DNA of 64,000 bases from Rhynochetos jubatus (lineage: Eukaryota > Chordata > Aves > Eurypygiformes > Rhynochetidae). Below are positions 12,229 to 47,399 of the stretch, piece after piece. Location: NCBI GenBank assembly GCA_027574665.1, contig CM050648.1:43867700-43931699 (forward strand), written 5' to 3'. The notes under the pieces are model-generated. The model was not told where the DNA came from. It saw nothing but the letters and a program-made list of their open reading frames with translations, and ran no database searches. A program made the translations under genes and the position numbers. Position 1 is the stretch's first letter. The number at the start of each line of letters is the position of its first letter.

Positions 12229-13355
12229 TGTGAAACTGGAAGTGTAGGCACAACATATTTTACTGTAGTTTGTTACCCTGTGATCACCACAAACTAAGTC
12301 AGTAAACATTTCTTTTCACGAAGAGAAACAGGTTTTGTTTTAAAAATGTTGAGTATTTGGCTTGTCCTTTATGTCAAAGTGTTTTAGTTGGCTTATGATC
12401 AGGATAATGTTAAAATTTGCAGGAATGTTTGTCACTTGTATGCCTTTTGCCTTTCCAGACTGTACAGGATTAGATATACCAAAAGTGATGTTTTTACACA
12501 TCTCTACAGCTCTTCTCATTCTTAACATTTGACTGTTACGGCTTATATAAACCTGCTTGAAATGAGTATTCTCTGTTAAATACCCTTGTACAAAGCTGTG
12601 TATTGTGGCAGTGAGTTTTGCAGCCTGATCACTTTGTAGCTCACTAATTCCTATGAAATATGTGCATGGACAGCAGTTTCCCTTCTGAAAAACAGGTGCA
12701 TGACAGACTCCGTGAGTATCACACATCTGTATGTATTAAGCATCACTGATTCATGGCGGTCTTGTGATGTCCTGATATTTTAGTCTTGCTGGCGAACAGG
12801 CCACTATTACCTGGTACTTCTGTGTTTCTGTCGTTCTGTTAGACCCTCCAGAGAAGCTTCTCATCTTTCTCCCAGCCAGTCTGTGACAAAGCAGTACTCT
12901 TTGGCTAGTTTATACTGGACAGACTTAAAATAGTTGTAGCCTGGGAATAGGCAGAGCTATAGGCACACATCTCAGGAGCTGAGACCTTTAAAAAGTGTGC
13001 CGGGTCCTTTCATGGACACTGCTGCCAGAGGAAGGATAGGGCATCTTCTAGCATCCTTTGCTGATGAGATCTTTTAGTGGAACTTTGACAGGTCACTAAG
13101 CCATCTTAGGGTCCTCTGAGGTGGGACCATTTTATGCAGTGCCTTACAAACAAGCACCACCGAGTGTTTTGGACTGATGTGGGTAGAGAAACATATTCAT
13201 TGTTCAGAAATCTACAGCTGATGGGATACTACAGGGTACACAGAACTGGAGCAGAGGTAGTGTTCATTCACTGATAAAGGTGTACATACAACTTCCTGAG
13301 GTGTAATCACCAGTTTACATATAGCTGACCTCTAATGGTAAGCAACAGGCCGGCA

Positions 13356-13436
13356 GCTATTGTTTTGTTGACAACTTAGCACTTCATACTGTGAAAAAAA
13401 AACCATGCTGTGCTGCTCTGATTAAGTACTGTTACC
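13356..13436 (+). repeat. Intron 1 repeat pair, copy B
   Basis: This is the second copy of the 80-bp unit at 12150-12228, about 1.2 kb downstream in direct orientation. It starts GCTATTGTTTTGTTGACAAC and ends at GTTACC. Similarity stops abruptly at both ends, suggesting either a short mobile sequence or a local templated duplication. Confidence 0.85.
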
Positions 13437-16400
13437 AGCAACTGTCTAGTTCCACCACTCAAGCTGCATCCTACACTGCTGTAGGCATCAGTTCTTGTTA
13501 CTGTCAGTCAGGTATTCAGACTTTTGTTAGCAGTTAACACTGGTGTCTGAAATTACTGAAATGCTGAATATTTTTTTTTAAATCTTGTAGACAGAATCAC
13601 TGGATGGACCCATAATAATTAAGTGTTCTAATTCATACTGTCTATCAGTGATGGACAAACTCTTCATGCCTGACAGACTAATGTCTTCTGCACAGGAAAT
13701 AATGTCAGGTGCTTAAAATCTCATAAGACTTTTGCAAAGATGGGCTAAGCAGAGGATTCCAGAGCTGTTTATCAGACTCTCCTCCGTGGAGGCTTTTTAA
13801 TTTCAGAAATAAGAGCTTTTCTAAAAGAAAGTTTTATGGCAGATACTAGCTAAATTAAAACTTACTTTGAAGTAAGCAAATCCTTTTAAGAGAAGGGAAT
13901 GTTTCTGTGCTTGATCCCAATTTAAAGTTTTTTGTAACAGGAATGGCTAGATTCAAAATGTGTATAGGTATGTAAATCCCAAAGATCTCACATATTTGAG
14001 GTGTGAGGGAAATAATTTTGTGCAGATGACCAACAAATAGTCCTTACTAGCCACTAATGAGTCAGTAAACTAGGGCAGTGAGGCAGTTTTCCTGTCTCTC
14101 AGCAGGGAGTTTTTGCAGGATATAATTAGGAAAGGTCAGTTGGTGGCCCAGAGGGCATTCTAGGATGTGAACACCGAACCTTGGTCTGTGGTGGCCATAG
14201 TGACAACTACTGGAGAATCATAAGCACATCCTTAAATAGCTAGAGACCACAGCTGAGGATGTGCCCTCTGAGGGTATAGGGCTGCTTTAGTATGTACTGG
14301 TCACAGAACTACACCTTGACATTTCAGAAACTGTCCTATATTCTGGGTGTCACCCCAGTATGGCAAGCTACACTGCTAGGTATCTCATGTGGAAACAGTG
14401 ACCTCTTATTTCTTTGTTTTGAAGTAGGTAGGCATTCAGAACATGTTCATGTGATGTCACAGGTAGGAGACTATGTTTGAAGAAGAACGTGCTTCTGAAG
14501 CCTGGGAGGCTCAGCTTTGCAAATATTTTTTCATTGCCCTGATCTTAAGCAGTAAGGAGAACTGAAATAGGATGTGGTAAGCTACAGATGAAAAGTTCCA
14601 CCCAGGAAAAATACATAGGATACTTTGCTTTGTAATAAAAGGTAATGAATTTTAACGTCTTCATCAACATACCTGAAAACAGGTCTGCATATAGAGCTGG
14701 TATATAGAAAATGTTCTTTCTAGCATTCAGTGCTTGGTGTTGTGTGTAGAGGGTAGATAGAATTTCAGATGAGAAAAAACCAATCCAGTACAGAGATAAA
14801 AGTGGACTGAGAAGGGAATGTATTCCAGTCCAAAGAAGGAGAAAGTGTGGTCTATTTTTTTTTCTTGAGTGGGCAACCAACAAAATTCTGTTTTATTACT
14901 TTTTAAGTTCCTGTGAACTGTCTCTGTTTAAAAAAAAAAAAAGTCCAGAGGATCAGTAGACATTCAGCAAGGTTGGTCCGATAATCATGCCCTTGTGTAA
15001 CTACCAAGGTTAAGGTCGTCTGATGAAATCTTCACTCATGTGCCTTTTGCTGCTCATACATTTGCCATAAGCTTCAGTGAATCTTCTGAGAGCAGTGCAG
15101 TCCCAGGTGTGCTGTTTGGTATGTCCAGGTGACTGGAGGTGGAGGGAGTGAGAGCAAGCCCATACCTGGAATCTTGTATAAACAGGTGTTGAAGGTCTAA
15201 ACAGGGTTTAAGCTTGCATCAGACTTGACAAACGTTTTCTGCCCAAGTAGGTCAATGTAATTCAGGTTAAGTCAGTAGTTGTAGCTGTTTACATTCATAT
15301 GGCTTAACGTTAATCCTGTGGTCTGTTCCTTGTTCCATTGCTGTATTACAAAGGACCTTGAAGTATGCTTTGTGGAGTGCATTACACTGGAGAGCTGACT
15401 GTACTTGTTTTTGTACTTCAAAAGCTTCTTGAAATGATCCACTAAACAGTAGGTTAGGGGAGAATGTTTTTGAGTGAGATGAATCTAGAGTATGGACTTC
15501 AAAAATGTGCAGTGCTTTCAATAGTGTTTTCCTGGACACAGCAAGATCCCCAAACCAATAGTTTTCTTTCTTTCTAAACTATTTGGAGTGACAAAAAAAG
15601 TAGGTGTGGGAGAGAAGGCAGTTCAAGTAGCAGCTTATTTTCCAAAACACTTAACTTTTCATTGTCTTTAGCAGCAGTTTTAGCAGCAAGGTATACATAT
15701 AAAAGTTAAATATTTGTAAAGATTTCATTCCAAAAGACCTGTGTCCCACAGTTTAGTGTTTTTTGTTGGTTGTTTTTTTTTTTATGGTCATGTACTACAA
15801 CTACCTCCAGCACACAGTTCATATTTTGCTTTTCTTCAGTCTTTCCCTGGTAAAGCTAATGTTAAGATTTCCCTTTCAGATAGTAGTCAATCATTCTGTT
15901 AATTCAAAAGGTCCTGCTGAAACCTTACACTCAGCTCTCAAGTTTGGAGTTGAATTTCCTCTTATGTGACACTGTTACAATACTTAGGAGGAAAGGGAAA
16001 GATAAGCTAAAAATGGAGTCCGTTTGTTGTAGGAGTTGCTGGACGGGACGAGGACAGATAAAACATGATCTTGAATTCTTGTGGCTGCAAGAGGTGCATG
16101 AATTGAGTCTGAACAGAAATAAGTCTAATGCTTGGTTGGTGGCCCAGGAAACTTTAAACCTGCTGTTAGGAGTGATGTTGCTGACTTCTGCCGTGAGTAA
16201 ACTGAAACTGTTAAATGGACCAAGTGTTTCAGGCCCTTGTGTGTGTTTGTGGTTAATTCTCTCTGGTCCAGGCACAGAATATGCCTTTTTGCAGGAGCTT
16301 AACAGCTGAATCCTGCGTCTGTATTGATGAGTAGCTCAGTGCTGTATCGTTGTCCCTTCCCCCCTCTTCCCCTCCTGTATGGGTCAAGGTTCACCAAACA

Positions 16401-17622
16401 ATTCTATGTGCCATCTTTGAGTTTAAAATAATGTATTCCAGTCTTGATTCAGAGTGGTGTGCTTCAGGCTGGTATCTTAGTGAAAATAGTTCTGAGGATG
16501 AGACTTGAATTAGTTCTGAAGAACAGCCTTGAAATATACATGATCCTATTTATTATAATCTGTTTTTCATCCTTTGAAACAAAGAGTCAACTTCATAGGC
16601 TCAAATAATTTGTATTTTTAAGGAGTCATCTGTGTAGAGTCCGGTGTGTCAGTATTACAAGGTACTAAATTGGTAATATACTTGACATTGTATGGATTTA
16701 ACAAAGGCAAGGTGTTATCTGTCAAATTAACTGGATATCTTGCTAGCATGGTATTTAATCTGCATTTAAGAGTGTGCAAGTCCTTAGTGGCAGAATGAAT
16801 TAGCTTGAAGTGCAACTGTATGTGTAAACATTCTGAAATGTGTAAAATGTGTCCCTCTGAGAGCTGGCAAAAAAACCCTTTGTGAACCTTACATCAGGTA
16901 CAGTTCTCACAAAAGTTTTGTATAGCTTATAAAATGGTGAAGAATTAAAATGCACTCAAATTGTCAGCACTCTTTAGATTCATGTAGCCCAACACCACCT
17001 GTTCAATTAATGTGACAATATTTTTAAAAAATATCAAACACGTTATCTATGATAAGGAATTTCAGTAAAGTTAGTTATAAGTTAAGTCAGAAACAGGTCA
17101 GAGGTTTTGTGATACAGCTGGTTTAGTTTTTATTAACAGAAATCTGAAAGTGTGTTTCATTCTTACTGTGAATGTAAGAAACTTAAAGGTATAGTGTTCC
17201 AACTTGTAAAAATAAATCCATGAATAATGTGGAATGAGAGACAGGGTTTTTAAACTGTAGTTGGTTTTAATCAGTGAATGAATTTTTTTAGTCAAGACTA
17301 TACTGAAATTTTAACTCCTGAACTACAATTTGTTGGCCTGTGTATTCCAAAGACTCCTAAAGCTAAAAGCAAGTGCTGCATTTTATTAACATTATACACC
17401 CTTGCCCTTTCTTTTGACATTTTTATACGTTTTGGTGTAATAGGCATCAGAATGCTGCTAATACTCCTTGAGAACTGCAAGTGTCTCAATTTAGGTATCA
17501 GTGAGGTTCACAGGATGCTCTCTGCAGGCTTTGCAGCTGTGTAGAGAGTTTTATTATAGTATGCTCTGCTGTCTGTCTTGGTCCTGGGTCAGCTGTCACA
17601 AGGTAGCTTTGACTAACTTGCC

Positions 17623-17638
17623 TTTTTTTTTTTTTTTT
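17623..17638. repeat. Poly-T run, 16 nt
   Basis: An uninterrupted run of 16 T lies in intron 1, followed by CCCCTCTAG. It looks like a splice acceptor tract, but no supported exon follows. Confidence 0.8.
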
Positions 17639-18419
17639 CCCCTCTAGCTGTGCTAAAATAGCTTGTGAGGTTGTTTATTTTGTGCATTTAAAATAGTAGA
17701 AAAAGTATCTGACTCCACACATCTATTGCCTCTGTTAGAAGTAAGTAATATTGCTTTTGTAAGGTAAAAGCTTACAAACATGAAAGCACTGGGGGGAAGT
17801 AAAATACCACAAAATACTTCTCTGCAGCACAAGCAGTAACTTTTAATGAAAATATCCATTTCTTTAACTTCCTTTTTCTTTTTAACAAAATACTTTCCAC
17901 TTCAGTAGCATTTTTGCTTTACCTATAGACCAGAGTGGAGCACCATAGTTGATGAACAAAAGCAAACAAAAAGCAGATATCTAAACAGCGAACAGTATTG
18001 CTGTCACCTTTTTCAGCAGGGACAGTGTATCTAGAATAAGACTGAACCTTCAGCCACATTTCCAGCTAGCCACTCTGCTTGAAAGCATCCCGTTCTTGAG
18101 AGGAGGCCCTCTGTTGTCTTCTCACCTACTTCCCACAATGTCATGCTGTGCACCAGACCTTTTCTGTGCTTGCATTTGAGATTCTGCGTGATCACCATTA
18201 ACGAAGGCGAGACACTTGGCGGGTGTCATCAGTAGGCAATCCTGTGATACAGGGTTGTATCCGTGATACAGTAACTTCAGCTGTCAGGTAGTACCAAGAA
18301 TATAAAATTACAAAATACCTGCAGAAATCAATTCCGTTTTAGTGTAGTGACTGCACTGAAATCAGCAAATGTTATTTGCGGGAAGGAAGTTGTGTGTGCA
18401 ACTAGTGAAGACATCACTT

Positions 18420-18605
18420 CTCGCTAGGCGCGCTGAAGCTTGAGGCTGGAGGAGCAGCCCTTCCCGCGAGCCGGAGCGGCTGCCGCGCTCCCCGCTGGGG
18501 TGCAGATCGTTGGCCAAGCGCGCCATCTGCTGGTGCGAGGCGGCGGGTGCGCTCTGCCCGCGGGGCTGCGGGGCCCATTTCTGCTGCTCGGCGGCACCAG
18601 CTGTA
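18420..18605. promoter_or_regulatory. Isolated GC-rich, CpG-rich patch in intron 1
   Basis: About 185 bp of very GC-rich sequence with many CG dinucleotides sits in AT-rich intron with abrupt edges. Retained CpGs suggest an unmethylated regulatory element or a recent GC-rich insertion. It contains a consensus CTCF site (18520-18533, minus strand). Both strands have short open frames of about 61 codons, which I treat as composition artefacts. Confidence 0.55.
18520..18533 (-). promoter_or_regulatory. Consensus CTCF binding motif
   Basis: The minus strand reads CCAGCAGATGGCGC, which fits the CTCF core CCASYAGRKGGCRS at every position. It is embedded in the GC-rich patch of intron 1. Motif orientation is opposite to PCMTD1 transcription. 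Binding is inferred from the motif. Confidence 0.65.
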
Positions 18606-19674
18606 TCACTCTTCAGGAAACCTAGTTCTTACATTTACTTTTTAGCAAAAACTGTTTCCGTACGGTTCTCGTGATATCACAGACCTTTTAGGGTGAAGGG
18701 ATGGCAGAAGTCTATTGTTTAGTCACGGTAGATTGCTTAACTTGTTATTTGATTCAGTGCTTCATTGAACTTTTAGATTTGATGCAGGTGCAGACAAGCG
18801 TGCAGAGCTGAAACGTGTCTACAAATCATTTCTAATTAAAAAAAATAAGTCCTCTCTCAGATTCCACATTTCCTGCCTAAATTGTCCCTAGTTTTTTTCG
18901 CAGATAGCAAGGGACATTCCTGTGTAGTTAAACACACAGAGACCTGCTTATTCTGCTATGGAACACCAGGGTGTTGACAAGTGCAATTTTTCTACTTTCA
19001 CCAAAGCTTTTCTTGCTGGTCGATAATTGTGCCTGGTGAATTTTTACTTCCTCCTCCAAGTTTTCTTTAAGTATGTTTGAAGTTATGAAGAAACATTGTG
19101 ACTATAACCTAGTAAATTTCAACTTGCATCGTTGAAATTTTAAATCTAGCTATATATCTTAGTACTAGTACTATATAACTATACATCTTTATTAATGAGT
19201 TGGTATTTTATATAAATTAATGCAGGGCAAGGATAAAGAAACACTTTTGTCAGAACTGCAAACAGAAATGATGTTTCCTTTGTTGGAAGACTGTTTTGTG
19301 GTGGCCACCTAGCCAGGGGAGGGATAAGAATTGTATAACTTACGGTGTTCGATACCGTGGAAACTTTTTGCTTTAAAGCAAGAAGAAACTAGGAGGCCAA
19401 ATTTCAAAGTTTCATCTCAGCTTTCCCTTATTTAGTGTTACGTGCAACTTTATATACACCCTTTCTGCTCAGAACTGATAGTAGTTTTAGTACTCTGTTG
19501 ATTCTGAGCTTGGTGTTCAGAAAAGTGAATTTACTCATTGGGCTATAGTCCAGCATGTGAGCACATTTTTTGCATTCTCAGGGATGTTTCAGTGCTCTGC
19601 TTCAGGAAGAAGTTTGCAGTTTAATCCTTCAGGAAAATGGTTCAAACTTTAAAAAAGTGTTTGTTTAATGTTGC

Positions 19675-19700
19675 GGGGGGGGGGGGGGGGGGGGGGGGGG
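19675..19700. repeat. Poly-G run, 26 nt
   Basis: Twenty-six consecutive G are followed by A and three more G. The run lies in intron 1 on the transcribed (+) sense, so it could form an RNA or DNA G-quadruplex. Its length is likely polymorphic and hard to sequence exactly. A proline-rich open frame on the other strand is an artefact of this run. Confidence 0.9.
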
Positions 19701-21124
19701 AGGGACACACAAAATGAAGTTGCTTGTAGTTTCTGGGAGTTTGTTTGGTTTTACAGAAAGGCTTATTCGTACTGTTTTGACAGAGACGTGTTTAACATGT
19801 GGAGAAGGATTAATTAGTGTTCTAAAAGGTTCTTCTTTTAAAGTATTTAATAATAAAAAATATGTTGTCATGATCTACACAGTGTAAACTGAGGAACTAA
19901 CTTAATTGTGGTAACTTAAATGACCTTGGGCATCTGGATTGTGTTTGTGAATTCCTGACTCATGAATTTGCACAAATAGGCATGTACCAAACAGGAATCT
20001 GCTGAGTTGCACTGGAGTATTCTCAGATAAAAGATTACATTCATATTTTTGAAAAGAATGCTTAGTGAAATATGCTTGTTTGAAAATGCAAGTGGAATTT
20101 TTTAAAAAGGTGATACTCAGCAATGCAATTAGTCAGGGGTCAGTGAGACTTTTTTTTTCCTTCCTAACTATGTTACCTAGAACATACACCAAGATTCACC
20201 ATGGTGTCTTTCTTTTTAATGTGGATGACTAGCTCTGTTTGGGTACTCTGTTCATCTGGAAGTGGCAGATTAAACTTTTGTTTTCCTTTCTTCTACTGCT
20301 GCAGTTTTACTGGTAATTCATTCAGCATTAAAAGTGTTAACATCTGGATTTTGAATTGAGTGATGAATAATGTAGTAACTGCAAATAAAATACAGATCTG
20401 AAGGGATTATTTTGAAGTGAATACGCTGTGTAGAATTCATGAAATGTGCTAGTCACTTAAGAGCCATCAAGCTGTTGAAAAGGTCTAGGTACTTAAGGAA
20501 TTCATATGCCTCTAGTTATCGTGGCAGTCATTAGGAGGAGCTCAGATACTCAGAGGGGTTTCTTGTGCTGAATCCAGAGCAGCACAGTGTGTGGTTGTGT
20601 CTGTAGTAGTGTTCTGGTTCAACTCAGAAGTGAGTATCGGGGAAGCATCTACAGGGCATCACCACTCACCTGGCTTTGTCTCCCAATCTGGGGTGATTTC
20701 AGAACATGGAAATCCAGTTCCTCTCAAATGTAACTACATTGGTATGTGCTCCAACTGCTGTTGGATGTTTAGTTCTTATGGTGGGACTAGAGTTAGTCCA
20801 AAGGCAGTTGCTATCTCTCCCCCCTGCTTCTGGGTAGGTATGTTGGTGATGGGTTCTTAGCACTAGTGTTTTCAGTGTCTGTGTAAACTTTTGCGCTGCA
20901 TTGCTTGCTAGTGTAGACAGCCCATATTGACATACTAAAGCTAAGCTGAAAAATACAGGATTGAGTTAAAAATCTGAAGGGAAAAGTTTTGACTAATACT
21001 AGCTGTCCTGACCCTTAAATAGTTCTGCTTTGTAAAGTGATCCAGTATTAACAAGATTTCATCACCCTCTAATAGTGGGTTTGTTTCTCTTGAAACTCAA
21101 GTTATGTAAACATCTGTTTTCCAG

Positions 21125-44957
<23,833 letters not shown>

Positions 44958-45502
44958 CTTGTTTTAAGTAGAAATAATGCCTACTGATAGTTCCTTTATT
45001 CTTGAAAATGTAGCATTTATTAAGAAGTAGGTGGACAGATTTATTATTAGTCTTTCATCAAGACTGAAGTACAGCGATAAATTGTAACTTGTCTCTATCT
45101 TGTCTTTGCTACAAGGAAGACTTGCATTCAACAGTAGAATCCCTTTTTAAAAACTTATTTTTCTTTAAATTTTGAAAATACTGTTTTAACTCTGATAGAA
45201 ATATATATTCCATTATGCAGCACTAATCAATATTTTGCATGGTAAATCTTTTTTGATCCCTGACAGATTTGTATTGATAAAAGGATGAGTGAAGTTTTAT
45301 ATATGCTAAACAGTTGTTAAACATGTGCATCTGACTTGATGAGCAATTTGTCTGTATTTATTATTATTAGGGGAACGTTTTAAACATGCAGACACTTATC
45401 CTCTAATGTCAGAATCAGGCCCTTTTAAAGTTTATTTTACTATGGCTTTGTTGCAATCATTATTACTATGTTGGTATAGATGTATTCCAACAACATAAGT
45501 GC

Positions 45503-45508
45503 AATAAA
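45503..45508 (+). terminator. Proximal poly(A) signal AATAAA
   Basis: The hexamer lies about 550 nt after the stop codon in a GCAATAAATG context, with T/G-rich sequence following. It would give a short 3' UTR isoform. Confidence 0.45.
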
Positions 45509-47239
45509 TGTATACAGACACTGAATGAGCTGGCTTTAATGAAACATGAAAACGCAAGTTCTGAAATGTCAGGTGACCCTGCTTCTCCTGCTTTTTTTAT
45601 CTTTTGCCAAAAGATCTTGAAAAGTAACAGCTTCTCTCCAGAGCCTTAATGAAACATCATACTGAATAAGAAGCAAAGAAATGCTTACTTCAGCTCTGCT
45701 TATGTTTAACTCCATTCTACACTTTCAGTATTTTTAACTAGAGGCACTTCCTCATTTGTGGGAAGTTTAGGACAGTACATCCTGTTTATTTCTGCAGCTC
45801 ACAGCATTGAGTCAAAATGTTTGCTAATACAAGATTGTAATTTAGATATCAGTCATCTGTATTTACTGCTTTTAAGTAGAGGTAGAATTTCAACAAAGTT
45901 TAGTTTGTATTGCTTATTGGGATAGCTATAACAGTAGAAGTTAGAATTTGTTCAGCAAATGCACTTTAGTAAGTGAATTTTATACTTAACATGCATCTCC
46001 AAGAAGGTAGATTTGTGCTAGCCTATATTTTGTTTCTGAGCATGGCTCTTAGCACAAAACTATGTATAAAATCATGCATCTTTTGAAAACCTAAGAGTAG
46101 CAGTGCATCTGTGGGGACCCACAATAGTGCTGATTAAAATTATTCTATGATTTTTTTTTTCCCTTTTCTACTTGTGAAGTTACTTGCAGTTCTCATTTTT
46201 AACTTGGTTTGCTTTTACTATCTTAATTTCTTCATTCTCTGTTGTAACATCACTGAGGAAAACACTGTTTATTAAGAACTTGGCATGATATGCATTAAAA
46301 GCCACAATCATTGGAAACAGCGGATTGTTGGACCCAGTAAGAAACATTCCTCTTATAAAATGTATTGTGCAGGATATTTTAATACTGGTAACTTTCTTGG
46401 GTGTAATAACAATAAAACAAAAAAATTGCATCTTTCTAAAACATTAAATGTTCCTGGTCCAGGTATTTATAACCAGCCAATATTCACATACTCGAACAGT
46501 CCAATATTGACTTCAGAATATATGTGTTTTGTTGCATCTGAGAGGATAATATATAATCCCATGACGCTGACTCTTTATGGTGCATTTCATGCTGTAGTCC
46601 CTGTTTTTTTTTTTTAAGGTTCATCACAGTAATGTTTAAGTGGAACTTCATGAAGGCCTGTTGTACCAGCATGTGGAGTTACTTTCCGCAGTATATTTAC
46701 AGTATAAGTAAACAAAGCTATTTGAAATAAGTATTCTGACTTTATTTTAAAAGCAGGAAAAACTAATAAGAAAGTTTTCTAAAATAATGATACTAATAAA
46801 GTAATTGTGATGCTTCAGCTGTAAGAATTGAACATAATCTTGTTTTAAATGGATTATTGATGGAGTTTAAATAATCTGAAGTTTGAGATGGTTTTTTTGT
46901 CTCTCCTTTTTTGGAATCTATATCCATAAGGTCAAGAGTATGAGATTACTAAATAGTACCTAAATACTTTAAGGACTTTTTACAGGATGCTTTTGGAGAA
47001 TAAATTTCTGCGTTCTTTCACGCCTGTATACTTGGAAAAATGGACAGCGGATGACTTGTCATGATTCTTCACTATGTAAGTTTTTTTGGAGTCACTGAAA
47101 GAAAATGTTTCTTCTGTGTTTTATATGTGGATTTATTTTACACTCTTGAATTTATATTTACATAAATAAAAAAGTAGAAATGCAAAGTGAATTAAATTTT
47201 AATTTTTGCCATCTCGGTTGATGATGGGGATGTTGTTGC

Positions 47240-47245
47240 AATAAA
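47240..47245 (+). terminator. Candidate distal poly(A) signal AATAAA
   Basis: The hexamer sits in TTGCAATAAAATGGGG and is followed by TTTTTAGGTGGTTTCTGC, a G/T-rich downstream element. It is the most convincing distal cleavage signal in the 3' flank. Confidence 0.5.
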
Positions 47246-47399
47246 ATGGGGTTTTTAGGTGGTTTCTGCTTGCTTGAATTTCTGTGTTTCTGTGCAAATA
47301 TTTTCAGCTATTTGAGCATTTGGATACCAGCTTGTTCATAGTTAGATCAGTAACTTTTTAATAAAGAACATTCTTGAATTTCAGAAATAGGGTAATAAT

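Larger units (their letters stand above)
2111..21124 (+). other. PCMTD1: PCMTD1 intron 1
   Basis: This intron of about 19 kb separates the CpG-island first exon from the exon with the start codon. It ends at a good acceptor (polypyrimidine tract then TTTTCCAG). Most of it is AT-rich and without recognisable genes. Items inside that can be named are listed separately: a possible cryptic exon near 3.96 kb, a 21-bp tandem repeat at 6.1 kb, a GC-richer block at 9.6-10.7 kb, an 80-bp repeat pair at 12.15 and 13.36 kb, the GC-rich CTCF-motif patch at 18.4-18.6 kb and the poly-G run at 19.7 kb. I recognise nothing else in the remaining stretches. Confidence 0.65.
44958..47245 (+). other. PCMTD1: PCMTD1 3' UTR (3' end approximate)
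   Basis: This is AT-rich, stop-dense sequence directly after the PCMTD1 stop. AATAAA hexamers occur at 45503-45508, 46411-46416, 46795-46800, 46999-47004, 47165-47170, 47240-47245 and 47360-47365. The one at 47240 is followed at once by a G/T-rich tract, the best layout for the distal cleavage site. The one at 45503 could serve a shorter transcript. Which sites are used cannot be told from sequence alone. Confidence 0.65.

Noticed and set aside
18424-18625. 61-codon frames on both strands of the GC-rich intronic patch
   Set aside because: Mirror-image open frames in a short GC-rich segment are a composition effect, and neither has splice sites or a recognisable product.
19665-19871. Minus-strand open frame with a run of prolines
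   Set aside because: The proline run is simply the 26-nt poly-G read on the other strand. The rest has no recognisable domain.
46180-46672. Overlapping open frames on both strands (83 and 62 codons minus, 110 codons plus) in the PCMTD1 3' UTR
   Set aside because: No protein similarity is apparent and both strands are open over the same stretch. A conserved 3' UTR segment is more likely than a gene. Conservation data could change this.
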